A stretch of DNA of 64,000 bases from Hemibagrus wyckioides (GCF_019097595.1 NC_080731.1:7586071-7650070); one strand, 5' to 3'; counted from the first letter of the stretch, positions 1 to 14,122 are shown. Translations and numbers: made by a program. Notes: generated by a model not told the origin, from the sequence alone.

Positions 1-69
1 CAACAAATAGTTTCTGTTAAAATGCAGTACATTTTTCAGGATAGCCTTTCCCAATGGCTGTGAAAATCA

Positions 70-372
70 GTTCATCCATTTTCTATACCCACTTTGATCC
101 TAATTAGGGTTATGGGGATCTGCTGGAGCCTATCCCAGCACACATTGGTCCATCTCAGGGCCACACATAGACAGACAACCACACACACAGGCAATTTAGA
201 ATTACCAATCAACCTAATGTAGATGTTTTTGGACTGTGGTAGGAAAGCAGAGTACCCACAGACAGGGAGAACATGCAAATTCCACACAGATAGGCCCCTG
301 CCTGTTCGAACCCAGGACCGTCTTGCTGTGAGGAAACAGTGCTAACCTCTAAGCCACCATGCTGCCCGAAAA
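70..372 (-). repeat. tRNA-headed SINE-type repeat, reverse orientation
   Basis: Read on the minus strand this begins with a 'ggttagcactgtttcctcac' type tRNA-like head, followed by a B-box-like 'gggttcgaacaggc', and ends in the 'cagcagatccccataaccct' tail followed by a ggatga-type end. The same element occurs in plus orientation at 47055-47345, and its tail recurs at 60041-60172. Family assignment is from memory of common fish SINEs. Confidence 0.6.
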
Positions 373-840
373 TCAATTCATATTCTGTAATATTTAACAT
401 TATAGAGGCTCTTCATGCTGTGTTTGATGCAGTCACCTGTAGATTATGAAAGTTCTTGAACTTTCCTCCTTGTATAATTGTTGCTTAGGTTGTGACTGGA
501 CAATGATTAACTTTCTGCGTAGTTAGCTAGTAATCTATTAAACATTTACTTCTCTCACTTTATAGCACAGGCACGGAATGTCATATCTGTATTTTGAGTG
601 GAATAATAACACAAATCCAGCATTTCATTGCTTTTACTAACAGTCTTATTATTTGGTATGTCACTGTATGAACTGCATTCGACAATTTCCCACTATAATG
701 AAATTAGATTTCTGAAAGAAAACCAATTGAAAGAAATGAATTATTAACTGATGCAACTTTATGAGCTAAAGAATGACGTTTTTACTTTTCACAGTTGCAC
801 AAACAAGTTGATTCACAGCTATATGCAGTAGTCCCCTTGC

Positions 841-882
841 CTTCTTCTTCTTCTTCTTCTTCTTCTTCTTCTTCTTCTTCTT
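841..882 (+). repeat. (TTC)n microsatellite
   Basis: About fourteen uninterrupted CTT/TTC triplets inside the parp8 intron, just upstream of the terminal exon. The poly-Ser and poly-Lys ORFs across it are artefacts. Confidence 0.9.
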
Positions 883-1160
883 TTCTTTCTCTTGAATTAG
901 ATGAAAACAAAAATAACCCAAAAAAAAACCAGCGCTATAGAAAAAGGTCAAAATCCTCTATCCTGACAACATTCCCACAGCAGGAAACTATTGCAAAGTG
1001 CAGACACCAGAGACATAAATTTAATACAAACATCTCCTTACATATACAAATATAATCAACATAAGAATGAAACAATGCAGTCTTAATCTTATTAATGTAC
1101 TTTAGATGTTCTAGTTACTGAAATCTGTTGTTTTGTTCATCCTTGTTCTTCTTCATCTAG

Positions 1161-1263
1161 CTATGAAGATGGACAGGTGGGGGACACAAGCATCAACACG
1201 CAGGACCCCAGCATCCATCGAGAGATCTTACGAGTCATCGGCAACCAAACAGCCACAGGATGA
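1161..1263 (+). CDS. parp8: parp8 terminal coding exon (PARP8 C-terminus)
   Basis: This exon encodes the last 33 residues of a PARP8-type mono-ADP-ribosyltransferase, the end of the catalytic PARP domain. The translation starts YEDGQVGD, continues with INTQDP and ends in a short tail with REILRVIG before the TGA at 1261-1263. YEDGQVGD followed by INTQDP is characteristic of the vertebrate PARP8/PARP6 C-terminus; the residues after it are closer to PARP8. The acceptor is 'ttcttcatctag' (ends 1160). The first base C completes a split codon, probably GT|C for Val, so the intron is phase 2. Only this exon of a many-exon gene is in the window. PARP8 next to an ISL1 gene desert is conserved vertebrate synteny, which supports the call. 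PARP6 is the alternative, less likely on position. Confidence 0.85.
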
Positions 1264-2870
1264 ACGACTCCAAAAGCAATACTGCTGCCTAAAACTGCCC
1301 TCCTGACTCAGAGCTGGATATTTGAGCATAGGAGGTTTTATCATAGGTATTTTACTCACACAGAACACAAGACAAGAGAGAAAATATCTACAAAATCACA
1401 GACAGTTACCCATTTACACAGTACTTACACTGGCTAAACCACACTCTGAACATTTTTTTGCCAGGTCTATTAATACAATATTCATTTTTAAAGGTTGTGG
1501 TACGTCTCACGGTCCAGCTGACCGTGTTTTTGTTACGAGTTAAGAAAGAAATGATCGTTCTTTCCGTAACATTTTGAGACTTCTGTCGGATGTTATTTGG
1601 CCTTTTCTGCATTGTTTACTAAGAATTGGACTACAACTTTGTGCTTACCGAAGGTGTTGATATGCACTTTATTTTTTCTTAATGTACGGTCTTAGTTCCA
1701 ACTTTATTCTATTAAAAAATGCCTTTAAAGACAGTGAATGGCGTATTGATTTTGGTGAAAGGTGAGCAGAGCAGAGATGGTAAGAGCTGTGTTTACAAAT
1801 CCCATGTTCCTGAGCTACATGAGTTATTACATGCTACCTGGCAGTAGCTGTTGGTTTACAGTTTCCAAAAAAGAAGTCACGGTTTCTCCCCTCTGATTTC
1901 CTGTATTTTTTTTCCCCCAACCCGATGACTGTGACATTAGGTTGCCATTTTGGTATGATCGTCATGAAAAGATTAAGTATTTAATATATATTCGAATGAC
2001 ACTGATGGGAAAACAAAATGCATGTGGCTTTCCTTACATTTTCAGTCAGTTTGTGTTCTTAGGTATGTTAATAGCATTTTTATACAAGACAAACTGGCAC
2101 CCAGTTACAAAATGTATTTAAATATTTCAGTATATATCTTTTTGTAATGGTGACTTAAGATGGAATAAAAGCTTGCAGCAGTATTTATGCTTTATGGTCC
2201 AATCTAAATGAGAGCGTCCTCCACCACTACTCTGCTATTTCTCTGAGGGCATTGAGTTCTATCAGAAGACCCCTTCGAAATAATAAAATGATCATTTTTT
2301 ACTAACTCTTGATAAAAGTATACATTAACCCAATTAAAGTGCCACAAAGGCAATCGTTTTATATTTCTATATATAATAAATGTATGGATATAGAAAACGA
2401 TTGACTTTTGTGAGCTTCGGATCTGGAGTGAGCTTTGTTCAGATGTAAAATGAAAATAATATCGGACCGTGTCCCAGTCTCAAAGTTAAATGCTCAAGCT
2501 TTAAATGCTCAACCCTTGGACAGCAATGATTCTCACACAAATAAAACTCAAAACATGGCTTTGACAACGGTTTCTAAATGAAGTGTGCTCAGTGTTTTGT
2601 TTGTATGGTTTTGTATATTTCACTGAACTATCATGCCACTTAGCATTTGGTGCCTTACAGTGAAGGATTATTGGGGAAATATATAACAAAAACTGTACAT
2701 ACTGTAAATACTGCCAGAACAACATGGAGTCCAACTATTTTCTGTATTCAGTTTTTACTTTTTTTCTTTCGTTCGGGAAAAGATCGAGCTTTGGGTCTTT
2801 TTACAAGTTCTGGAAACAGTAGCTTATGTACCTGTTTATGTTCAATAAAGTTGAATTTACCTATAAATCC
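1264..2870 (+). other. parp8: parp8 3' untranslated region (probable)
   Basis: This stretch follows the parp8 stop and contains no gene or recognised repeat. It is AT-rich with moderately complex sequence, and the block at about 2690-2870 has the look of a conserved 3'UTR end. Candidate AATAAA hexamers lie at 2164 and 2844; the extent is inferred, not demonstrated. Confidence 0.5.
2844..2849 (+). terminator. parp8: Likely parp8 poly(A) signal AATAAA
   Basis: A canonical AATAAA in the context 'gttcaataaagttgaattt', with a T-rich stretch about 30 bases downstream. It is the most typical polyadenylation site after the parp8 stop. An alternative AATAAA lies at 2164-2169. Confidence 0.5.
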
Positions 2871-3863
2871 TATATATTTGTCACATCCTTTTTTCCCCCC
2901 CTTCTACATAAATGCATGTTCCAGTGATTTAAAAGCTTAGCTAAATTTTTAACAATTTACTTTTACCACCAAAATAAAAGCCTCTTAATTTCCCCCAATC
3001 ATTATTTAACTCTCCTGAGGAGTAAAATATTTTAATTAAAAATATAAGAGAGTTCAGAGGTCAAATCTACCATGATTTTATATATGTTGTGCTCCATTTT
3101 ATTGCATTCTGCTTGCCATTTAACCTTATATGGCCTGTTCCCATGAGCTTGGTACTAAATAAACTAACCTGCTGCTGGTTATCTGTTGTTCAGTCGGTGT
3201 ATTTAAACCAATTAGTTTAACTTTCCTTTTTCTATTTCATGATAGCTGCTTGTTTGTGCTTAAAGCTCAGTCCTGGATTTTTGTGTTTTTTGCACATTTT
3301 TTTTATGCAGGTTTACTTGCAGCAGGTATCTATTCTCAGCTATATATATAACTTTCCAAGTTATAAAAATAAGATATTCTTTGCTAATGGCTTGTTTATC
3401 AGCTTCAGTGTCATTGAGGGAAAAATACAACCAACCAGGACATTGGTATTTTATGTACATGTAGCTCAATATCAACATTAGAAACAGCCTAAACCCTCAG
3501 ATTATATAGCTTCACGACTGCACAAGATCACTTTCAGTGTAAACAACACCGCACTCTATAATGAATGATCTGTAAAGAGAGTTATGAGAGTGGTTTGTTC
3601 ATGGGATACTGACCCAAGGTTTATTTAAAACATAAACATTACATTAGTGACCAAATATTCCTATAATAAAGGAAATAAAATCAACGTATCTCCTGTATAG
3701 TGAAACTGAGTACATTTTCAAGTTCTGTACATGTTTGACCAGGATTAAACGGTCACTTAATTTTATTGACATGAAAAGACCCTTCCATTGTGTCAAATGA
3801 TTTAATATGCATTGTGAGGAACTGAGTAGCAAATAAAGGGAAAAGGAGAGATATTGTGTGTGT
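2871..3863. other. Intergenic gap between converging parp8 and dtx3l-like genes
   Basis: AT-rich sequence with no ORF of note and no recognised element. TTTATT (AATAAA on the minus strand) occurs at 3620-3625 and 3762-3767 and could serve as poly(A) signals for the minus-strand dtx3l-like gene, in which case its 3'UTR would include the adjacent minisatellite. Confidence 0.4.
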
Positions 3864-4614
3864 GGAGTTGGTCCCCTAATATTGTGTTAGTCCCCTGAAT
3901 ATTGTGTTAGTCCCCCTAATATTGTGTTGGTCCCCCTAATATTGTGTTAGTCCCCCTAATATTGTGTTAGTCCCCCTAATATTGTGTTAGTCCCCCTAAT
4001 ATTGTGTTGGTCCCCCTAATATTGTGTTGGTCCCCCTAATATTGTGTTAGTCCCCCTAATATTGTGTTGGTCCCCCTAATATTGTGTTGGTCCCCCTAAT
4101 ATTGTGTTAGTCCCCCTAATATTGTGTTAGTCCCCCTAATATTGTGTTAGTCCCCCTAATATTGTGTTGGTCCCCCTAATATTGTGTTGGTCCCCCTAAT
4201 ATTGTGTTAGTCCCCCTAATATTGTGTTAGTCCCCTGAATATTGTGTTAGTCCCCCTAATATTGTGTTAGTCCCCCTAATATTGTGTTAGTCCCCCTAAT
4301 ATTGTGTTAGTCCCCTGAATATTGTGTTAGTCCCCCTAATATTGTGTTAGTCCCCCTAATATTGTGTTGGTCCCCCTAATATTGTGTTAGTCCCCCTAAT
4401 ATTGTGTTGGTCCCCCTAATATTGTGTTAGTCCCCCTAATATTGTGTTGGTCCCCCTAATATTGTGTTAGTCCCCCTAATATTGTGTTGGTCCCCCTAAT
4501 ATTGTGTTAGTCCCCCTAATATTGTGTTAGTCCCCTGAATATTGTGTTAGTCCCCCTAATATTGTGTTAGTCCCCCTAATATTGTGTTAGTCCCCCTAAT
4601 ATTGTGTTGGTCCC
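3864..4614 (+). repeat. 20-bp minisatellite, about 37 copies
   Basis: Tandem units of attgtgttagtccccctaat run without spacers for about 750 bp. Two common variants (ttag/ttgg and ccccctaat/cccctgaat) are interspersed. The reverse complement of the unit (…gaccaacacaatattag…) matches the 3'-terminal part of the Tc1-like remnant that directly abuts the array at 4615, so the array appears to be an expansion of transposon-end sequence. Confidence 0.93.
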
Positions 4615-4827
4615 TCTTTTGCTGCCAAAACAGCCCTGATCCATCATGCACTGTGTATTCTGACACCTTTCTATCAGAACCAGCATTAACTTCTTCAACA
4701 ATCTGAGCAACATGTTCACTTGCTGCCTAATATATCCCACCCACTAACAGGTGCCATGATGAGGAAATAATCAGTCTTATTCACTTCAGCTGTCAGTGCT
4801 CATAATGTTATGCCTGATTACATTAAG
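4615..4827 (-). mobile_element. Internally deleted Tc1-like transposon remnant
   Basis: On the minus strand this opens with 'caggcataacattatgagca', then the 'ggcacctgttagtgggtggg' leader, then jumps to a transposase-internal piece ('gaagaagttaatgctggttc'), and ends with 'ggcagcaaaagagggaccaa', leading into the minisatellite. A related copy in the opposite orientation lies at 10021-10495. No coding capacity remains. Element family from memory; the segment order is visible directly. Confidence 0.75.
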
Positions 4828-4867
4828 CTAATGTTTACATGGATGCTGAATCTCAACCACTATTATA

Positions 4868-8019
<3,152 letters not shown>

Positions 8020-8300
8020 CACGCAGCAAAACACACACACACAGCAGTGTAAAGCCTGAACTACTGAACAACTTCTAAAATGCAAAACCTGATGGTTGAG
8101 TTTGTCTGGAGAAAAACCCGCTGTAAAACCCGCTAAAGTAAAATCATAGCATCGCGCCACTGGAGCTGAGCCTTTCACTTTCGCTTTGCGCAAAAAAATG
8201 CGAGGAAAATGACCGTAATGTACGGAATATGAGTACCATTTAAAAATAAGAGGACGATTTTGCCACGTGGCGTTTAGTTTTTCAGGCTGTTGGGAGGCAT
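8020..8300 (-). promoter_or_regulatory. dtx3l: dtx3l-like promoter region with ISRE/IRF motif
   Basis: On the minus strand, 8187-8173 reads aaagcgaaagtgaaa, containing GAAAGTGAAA (8182-8173), the classic GAAANNGAAA core bound by IRF and ISGF3 factors. It lies about 155 bp upstream of the proposed ATG. The surrounding 8120-8270 is richer in CpG than the neighbouring sequence. DTX3L is interferon-induced in mammals, so the motif fits the gene. Confidence 0.55.
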
Positions 8301-8592
8301 GTTTACTATTCTGAAGGATGGAAGTTTTAAAGTGGATAACTGTATAATTGCATCTTGGGGTTCCGCACTACATTTTTAAGACTTATTTTTTTTCCATGCG
8401 CTTTTTCCTGTTGCCAAGCAACGGTAGCGTCGTCTGTGTTGTACTTAAGCTAAGGGATACGGTATCAGTAACACAAGAAGTCTTCCGTTCTGTTGTTCAA
8501 GCGACGAGTGAACTGGTACAGTGTCATGTACTTGATCTGCGACGACATCATGTTTTCACATAGTTTCACATATGACCGTTTTTCAAGGCCCA

Positions 8593-8593
8593 C

Positions 8594-8628
<35 letters not shown>

Positions 8629-8637
8629 ACTGTTATC

Positions 8638-8669
<32 letters not shown>

Positions 8670-8705
8670 GTTATACTGTCTGTCTCTCTCTCTCTCACTG
8701 TTATC

Positions 8706-8738
<33 letters not shown>

Positions 8739-8747
8739 ACTGTTATC

Positions 8748-8778
<31 letters not shown>

Positions 8779-8872
8779 ACTGTTATCCTGTCTGTCTGTC
8801 TGTCTGTCTCTCACTGTTATCCTGTCTGTCTGTCTGTCTGCCTGTCCATCTCTCTCTCTCTCTGCCTCTTTG
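8593..8872 (+). repeat. Compound (CT)n/(CTGT)n repeat with higher-order units
   Basis: CT runs alternate with CTGT runs and the recurrent linker 'cactgttatcctgtctgtct'. That linker recurs at least five times, so this is a nested minisatellite of roughly 40-70 bp units over 280 bp. Three long ORFs across it are artefacts of the low-complexity sequence. Confidence 0.85.
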
Positions 8873-8924
8873 TCAGAGGTTTTCACTTTTCCATGGATCA
8901 CAAAGTTTTAAAATCTGCTACTTC

Positions 8925-9140
8925 ATCCAAACTCATCCATGCATTCATGTACTGCATATCCTACACAGGGTCACAGGGGAACCTGGAGTCAGGGTACACA
9001 GATCACAAGGCAGGGGACACCCTGGGCACAATCACACACACACACACACAGAGATGCTTAACAGTCTACAACACATGTCTTTAGACTGGGGGATGAAACT
9101 GGTGTACCAGGGGGAAACACCTGAAGCACACAGGACAGAG
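8925..9140 (-). repeat. SINE-tail type dispersed repeat, reverse orientation
   Basis: Contains 'catatcctacacagggtcac', 'aggggaacctggagtcaggg' and 'catgtctttagactggggga', the tail and body of a common fish SINE-type repeat, with an AC run (9031-9049) in the middle. The tRNA-like head is missing. Confidence 0.6.
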
Positions 9141-10020
9141 GTGGAAATCAAAAGCTCAGGAATGTCATGGACACTTTGACAGCTGGTTATCTCTTTACTG
9201 AATGAATTGATTAGACTTCTGGTAATTTAGCAACAGCACACAGTTATACAATAAACTTTTGCATAGTTTAATGATTTAGCAATATTTGAACAATATCATC
9301 AATACAGTCTGGTAAAACAATAGGATACACACACACTCATATGGGTGCAGACATCAACATAAACTATTTTTAGTAAGGTTTTGGGTCCCTGCTAGCCTCC
9401 AGACTTGGTTCAATGCACCTTGGTGTACATTAGTTTCTCTAACTGTACTGAATAAAAAAAAACTCCATCATGCTAAAGAAATTTCCACAACTGGTACAAA
9501 TGGACTTTAACCATGGCAACAAAAAGCTGGAACCCTTCACACATGTCTCTCACAATGAATTTTATTGGCTGATATTTGTATTATACCAAATTCTCACAGT
9601 AACTTAAGTACAGACAAAATAATAATTACGGGAAAGAGATGTAGATCATAAACAAACTGCATTCATGTCATAACCATGGTAACACTGCTTTACCTATTGG
9701 GGATGGGAGAGCTGTTTATTTCTGGCTCTGTTATTCTCATTTTGTACACTGGGTGGAATTTTTCCGCATCAAAACCCCAGGCAAAAAAAAGTCTGTTGAT
9801 GTCAACATTATTTCCATATTTTATAAGACAGTGCACCAATAGAGCATTGGTGTTTCCCAAGAACATTTTCTCTCTCAATCTACACTAAGCTTCACAGTTT
9901 CCTTAATCTGTTTTTCTCAAATTATATTTATTTACTTTTTTGTTTATTCCTTGGTCATTGGATGAAGAATTGTATCCAACCAGTATGCATACTTTATATT
10001 ATAATTTAAAAAAAGAATAT
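9141..10020. other. Unique AT-rich sequence, nothing recognised
   Basis: No gene, repeat or convincing regulatory block was seen. The short complementary ORFs at 9676-9888 show no family resemblance. Confidence 0.5.
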
Positions 10021-10495
10021 ACACCGATCAGGCATAACATTATGAGCACTGAGAGGTGAGGTGAATAACACTGATGATCTCCTCATCATGGCACCTGTTA
10101 GTGGGTGTGATATATTAGGCAGCAAGTGAACATTTTACCTCAAAGTTGATGTGTTAGAAGCAGGAAAAATGGGAAAGTGTAAGGATTTGAGCGAGTTTGA
10201 CAAGGGCCAAATTGTGATGGCTAGACCACTGGATCAGAGCATCTCCAAAACTGCAGCTCTTGTGGGGTGTTCCCGGTCTGCAGTGGTCAGTATCTAAAGT
10301 GGTCCAAGGAAGGAACAGTGCTGAACCGGTGACAGGGTCATGGGCAGCCAAGGCTCATCAGACTGTCCAACAGACGAGCTACTGTTGCTCAAACTGCTGA
10401 AGAAGTTAATGCTGGCCCTGATAGAAAGGTGTCAGAATACACAGTGCATGGTCAGCAAAATGTGAACCAGCACAATATTAGGCAGTTATGTTATG
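10021..10495 (+). mobile_element. Tc1-like transposon, internally deleted, family as at 4615
   Basis: The 5' end reads 'acaccgatcaggcataacat' and 'tatgagcactgagaggtgag', then a leader and the start of a transposase gene. After 'gtgtcagaatacacagtgca' it jumps to the 3' end 'ccagcacaatattaggcagt' and 'tatgttatgaatat'. Roughly two-thirds of the parental element is missing. The copy at 4615-4827 has a similar junction after 'acacagtgca'. Confidence 0.8.
10169..10460 (+). pseudogene. Tc1-like transposase N-terminal fragment
   Basis: From the ATG at 10169 the reading is [18 protein letters not shown]…, then [19 protein letters not shown], the helix-turn-helix DNA-binding part of a Tc1 family transposase. 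A stop follows at once in a locally deleted stretch (cagtatctaaagtggtcc), and downstream pieces are in shifted frames. The DDE catalytic domain is absent, so it cannot be functional. Confidence 0.75.
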
Positions 10496-10879
10496 AATAT
10501 TGTTAGATAGCTAACTGACATGAACCAAAACACTGACTTTAATTGCATAACCCTAATGTGCATGCAGTTTAATTGCGCGCGCAGTGTAGACACGGGTACA
10601 AAGCTCATAATGTGAATGGGGTTAAAATGATCCCCCCACTAGAGGGCAGTAGAGCTCTTTAACACAGCATGCTCTTGCTTTATTTTTTCACTTGCACCGC
10701 TAGATGACAGAATAATCCCAGCCTACAGTATATGCCGTGCATAAACCATACTGGACTAATAATTAGCTTATGTTAGCGCGAGACTTCCATTTTAACAACA
10801 CGCGCATCAAGCAAATCCACGCTTAATCGATTTTTACAGCACCTACTCCACAATGTTTTAGTCGTGCGACTCAGGAGAA
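10496..10879. other. Sequence upstream of the candidate TATA promoter
   Basis: Unique sequence with increasing CpG toward 10.9 kb ('aattgcgcgcgcagtgtaga', 'gttagcgcgagacttccatt'). No gene is seen. Confidence 0.4.
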
Positions 10880-10945
10880 AGACAGCTCGTATATGAGTCC
10901 CCATAGGCTATAAAAGCCACACTGCACCGAAACCGGGCCGCCGGT
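10880..10945 (+). promoter_or_regulatory. Candidate TATA core promoter
   Basis: A textbook TATAAAAG at 10909-10916, framed as 'ggctataaaagcc', is followed 20-35 bases later by GC-rich sequence 'accgggccgccggtgcgt'. Transcription would start near 10938-10945. No known gene follows; the call rests on motif and CpG enrichment only. Confidence 0.4.
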
Positions 10946-11285
10946 GCGTTGCGTTACGTTTACTTCACTGTAAGAGAGATACCTCGCGCTCTCTCTGTTT
11001 ATTTATTTATTTTTTATTATTATTTTTTTTTTTGTTACTTGCATTTGTTTCTCATGCCACGGAGGTGATTTGAAGAGAGAACGGTTGGTGCCGTGTTATA
11101 ACTGGACCGACTCTGTACCGGTGAATCGGCTCAGCTGGACACCGGGCGAGCTGCGCGCGCTCACTGACATCAATGAAGGAATGATGAGATCCGCGCGCGA
11201 GACTCAAGAGCTTCCGGCGCTGCGCTTTAACCCGCGCGGCCACAGCGCAACGGGAACGCGCGCAGGCTTCAGCTCCTTATTACAG
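10940..11285 (+). ncRNA. Candidate first exon of an unknown transcript (possibly lncRNA)
   Basis: A CpG-rich 350-bp block in otherwise AT-rich sequence, ending at 'tccttattacag|gtgttt', a weak but possible donor. The first ATGs (11055 region and after) give very short ORFs (MPRR stop; MKE stop). One frame is open from about 11070 to 11348 but has no ATG until 11180. A non-coding or 5'UTR exon is more likely than a protein exon. No homology is recognised. Confidence 0.3.
11005..11036 (+). repeat. T-rich low-complexity tract
   Basis: A tttatttattt…tttttt run inside the CpG-rich block. Confidence 0.7.
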
Positions 11286-11691
11286 GTGTTTCCATTATTT
11301 TCAATATTTACTCTTACAACCTTTTATTTGATTGTTTGTTTGTTTTAATGCTTGTTTATTAATCTAAACAATATTTATTTACCCTATATTACATTTACAC
11401 GTTTTTTTTTAACCTAAGCTATAGTGTACAGATTTACTCTTTCTTTAATCGTGATTTGTTATATTTACATTTTACAGACAAGAATAATAACCTGTTAATT
11501 TTTTTACGTTTATTTTTAACTGAGACATTTCTCAAAATGTTCAGTCTTTTTTTATACCATAAAATGATAATATTTCTATTTGGGGAAAAAAAAAGATTTT
11601 ATAATAATTATTTCATTTTGGAGAAATAATTATTTCCTTAATGAATACAGCTATTTCATACAAATGTCAAGTAAAGGACATTTACGATTCT

Positions 11692-11708
11692 TTATTATTA
11701 TTATTATT

Positions 11709-11754
<46 letters not shown>
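11692..11754. repeat. (TTA)n meeting (ATA)n: palindromic triplet tract
   Basis: About seven TTA units switch to about fourteen AAT units at about 11710, making a perfect inverted junction. It is followed at 11816 by an (ATT)n tract complementary to the AAT part. Confidence 0.9.
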
Positions 11755-11758
<4 letters not shown>

Positions 11759-11815
11759 TAAATTAACTGTACGTGTAATTAATAATAACATACACAAACA
11801 TGATAATATACGACA

Positions 11816-11881
<66 letters not shown>

Positions 11882-11889
11882 TTGTTGTT
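11816..11889 (+). repeat. (ATT)n then (GTT)n microsatellite
   Basis: About 22 ATT/TTA units followed by three TTG units. It is complementary to the AAT tract at 11710-11754, so a long hairpin is possible. Confidence 0.9.
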
Positions 11890-11945
11890 GTTTAGGCTTG
11901 CTGAATCCCCAAAATATTGATTTCGCTATAGTGAAATACGTTTCG

Positions 11946-11972
11946 TGTGTGTGTGTGTGTGTGTGTGTGTGT
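11946..11972 (+). repeat. (GT)n microsatellite
   Basis: Uninterrupted GT dinucleotides. Confidence 0.9.
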
Positions 11973-12079
11973 CGCAGCGAAATCGGCTTTGAATGGCAGA
12001 GAAAGTCTTACTCAATCGGCTCGGGTGAGATTTAGACATCTGTCAAATGCAGCCAATCTCATGTACATTAGTAATATTG

Positions 12080-12080
12080 A

Positions 12081-12108
<28 letters not shown>
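12080..12108 (+). repeat. (GA)n microsatellite
   Basis: A GA run followed by a small GC-rich block with a gcggccgc palindrome. Confidence 0.9.
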
Positions 12109-12111
<3 letters not shown>

Positions 12112-14114
12112 CGGCCGCGGGTTTAACCCAAACTAACTTAATCTTAATCTGATCCTCAAACTGCATCTCCTAAAGCCTGCACACACCCTGGAGGAGCTTT
12201 GACCACATAAACGTCATCCTTTCCTCTGCTGTCATTGTCATGTCAAATAAATAAATCTATTTATTTATAAAAACTATTTCTAAAAAAATCGTTAATCTCG
12301 TATTATCATCTTTGTGCTGTTTTAGTTAAATTTACGTTTTAATCACAAAAACAGTGCTTCATTTAAAAACAAGTAAAGGGTCTTGATTTTATTGTAAATA
12401 GTGTAGATTCTTTAAAATATCGGTTTAAATAAAATAGACCATAATCCATAATCAGGATTACATATTAGCCTAGAAAGGAACCGGAGATAATCTGGTCTAA
12501 ATATGGATCAAGTGTGTGTGTGTGTGTGTGGGTGTGTGTGGGTGGGTGTGTTGGGGAAAAGGTATCGTTATGCAGTGATTTGCCAAAGTTTTTAATCTAA
12601 ATATACACAGAGATATTTTTTGGGCTGATATAATGGAATGTTGCACATATATGCTTTTTTATTAAAGTCTCATTTTTCCCACCAAACTTTTCTTTGTCAT
12701 GAATTCTGATGCGAAGGGCTTTAGTCGAGCACTTTAATGTGGTCTCTGCTTATTCGTGGATTAGACTAATGCAGGCTGGTTCAATATTTACAGTACAACT
12801 ATATTACTGATATACACTCTTAGAAAAATGGTTCCTCAATGGTTTGTTGTATAAATAGGAATCTTGGCTTCCTAAAAGGCTTGTAGTGGAAACACCGCTG
12901 TTGGGTTCTGCATAGGACCTTTAGAGGGAGATCTGAGGAACCAAGTGTAGATAAAATGCTTGTTTATTAAACTCGTATTTAGTCTCTCTTCTTATCTTGA
13001 CACAAATCCGTCCACAAAAAAATTGTACACAGTCGATGCTGCTGCAGATATTTGCTTTTGGGTGATTAGGCTGTAAGATATATACTGTTTCCTTTTTTGT
13101 TTGATGGATCATCATCATTGTTGTCTCCTCTACCACATTTGTCACGCTGCTTCTCTTATGTTTGTCATGTTAAACAGTGGAAGGATTTTCCTAATGTATC
13201 ATATACATGCCTTCCTTTCCTGATCACTGTAAACAAACACACTTCAAGCTGATGACGAGCCTAAACGTTCTGTGAATTCTGAAAAGCTGCTTTATGTAAT
13301 ATTACATGCAAAGCACAAGATAAGTAACAATGTTGCTTGAGCAATAACTAGAAAGAGGATTTTGTACTTCTTACTTCACAAGAGGATTAGCTATGCCCGA
13401 TTTCTGCTAAATACCACTATACGAATGTTAACTCGAGCTTAAATGCATGTTTCTCTTTAAGAGGAGAAAAATGTACCATGGAGGAATCTCATCATTTTGC
13501 TTGTCAGGCTTTAACTTCCCCGTCACACTATGTATTGCCAGGTTTCTATTGAATAAAGTCTGTATAATTTTGTCCTCAAACCGGAATGGTGAATTTCTCA
13601 CTCATTTCTAAACTTTTCACACATAGCATAGGCGTTTCGCCTTTTCACACACGCTCTTAAGTGCCGATTTAAAGCAGCCTCCGTGACAGTTGCTCAGCTC
13701 TTCCATGTTAATGAACAAAAGATGCAGTGAGTGGCAGGAGATTTACATCTACTCAGAGGTGTACTGGAGAATGCCGTGCTGTAGGAAGGCATTAAGACTA
13801 GTTTAGTAATGTTAGCAGAAGGCTAAGTAGGTTTTATGACAGTTCTTATAGATATTTTTGGTTTAAAACTTTTTATGAAAGTGCAAAATCTTTGTTTTGT
13901 AGGGTTAGTTATCTTATGCGACTTCATGCAATTATTTTCATGAGAGGGCGGCAGAATTGAAACATGTAAAAAAGCTTTTTTGGAACTGATCCTAAGGGTT
14001 TCAATGGAAATTAAGACAACTTTGCAATTAAGAACAAAATCTAAATTAACTGTCAGGTTAATTATATCCCCAGTCCGAAAGCAGGAAAGATGGTTGACGT
14101 GTGACTAGTAGAAA

Positions 14115-14122
<8 letters not shown>
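12109..14122. other. Gene-free stretch, mostly unique sequence
   Basis: Contains a GT/GGTG tract at 12512-12550. The rest is AT-rich unique DNA with no gene or recognised transposon. Confidence 0.5.

Larger units (their letters stand above)
1..1160 (+). other. parp8: parp8 last intron (3' part)
   Basis: This is intronic by position: the terminal parp8 exon starts at 1161 after an acceptor ending in 'catctag'. No sequence resembling the preceding parp8 exon was seen, so that exon lies left of the window. The intron holds a SINE remnant (70-372) and a TTC tract (841-882); the rest is AT-rich unique sequence. Confidence 0.6.

Noticed and set aside
3864..4614. Regular short repeats suggesting a CRISPR array
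   Set aside because: Units are contiguous 20-mers with no spacers, in a vertebrate genome; it is a minisatellite.
8493..9179. 228-codon ORF rich in Leu/Ser
   Set aside because: Crosses the CT/CTGT repeat and a SINE remnant; low-complexity artefact.
10169..10460. Active transposase gene
   Set aside because: Stops early, is internally deleted and lacks the catalytic domain.
11070..11348. 92-codon ORF in the CpG-rich block
   Set aside because: Starts at TTG, has no ATG until 11180, and its hydrophobic tail is translated from probable intron or AT-rich DNA; kept only as a candidate transcript.
11580..12035. 151-codon ORF with poly-Asn and poly-Leu
   Set aside because: AAT and ATT microsatellites read in frame.
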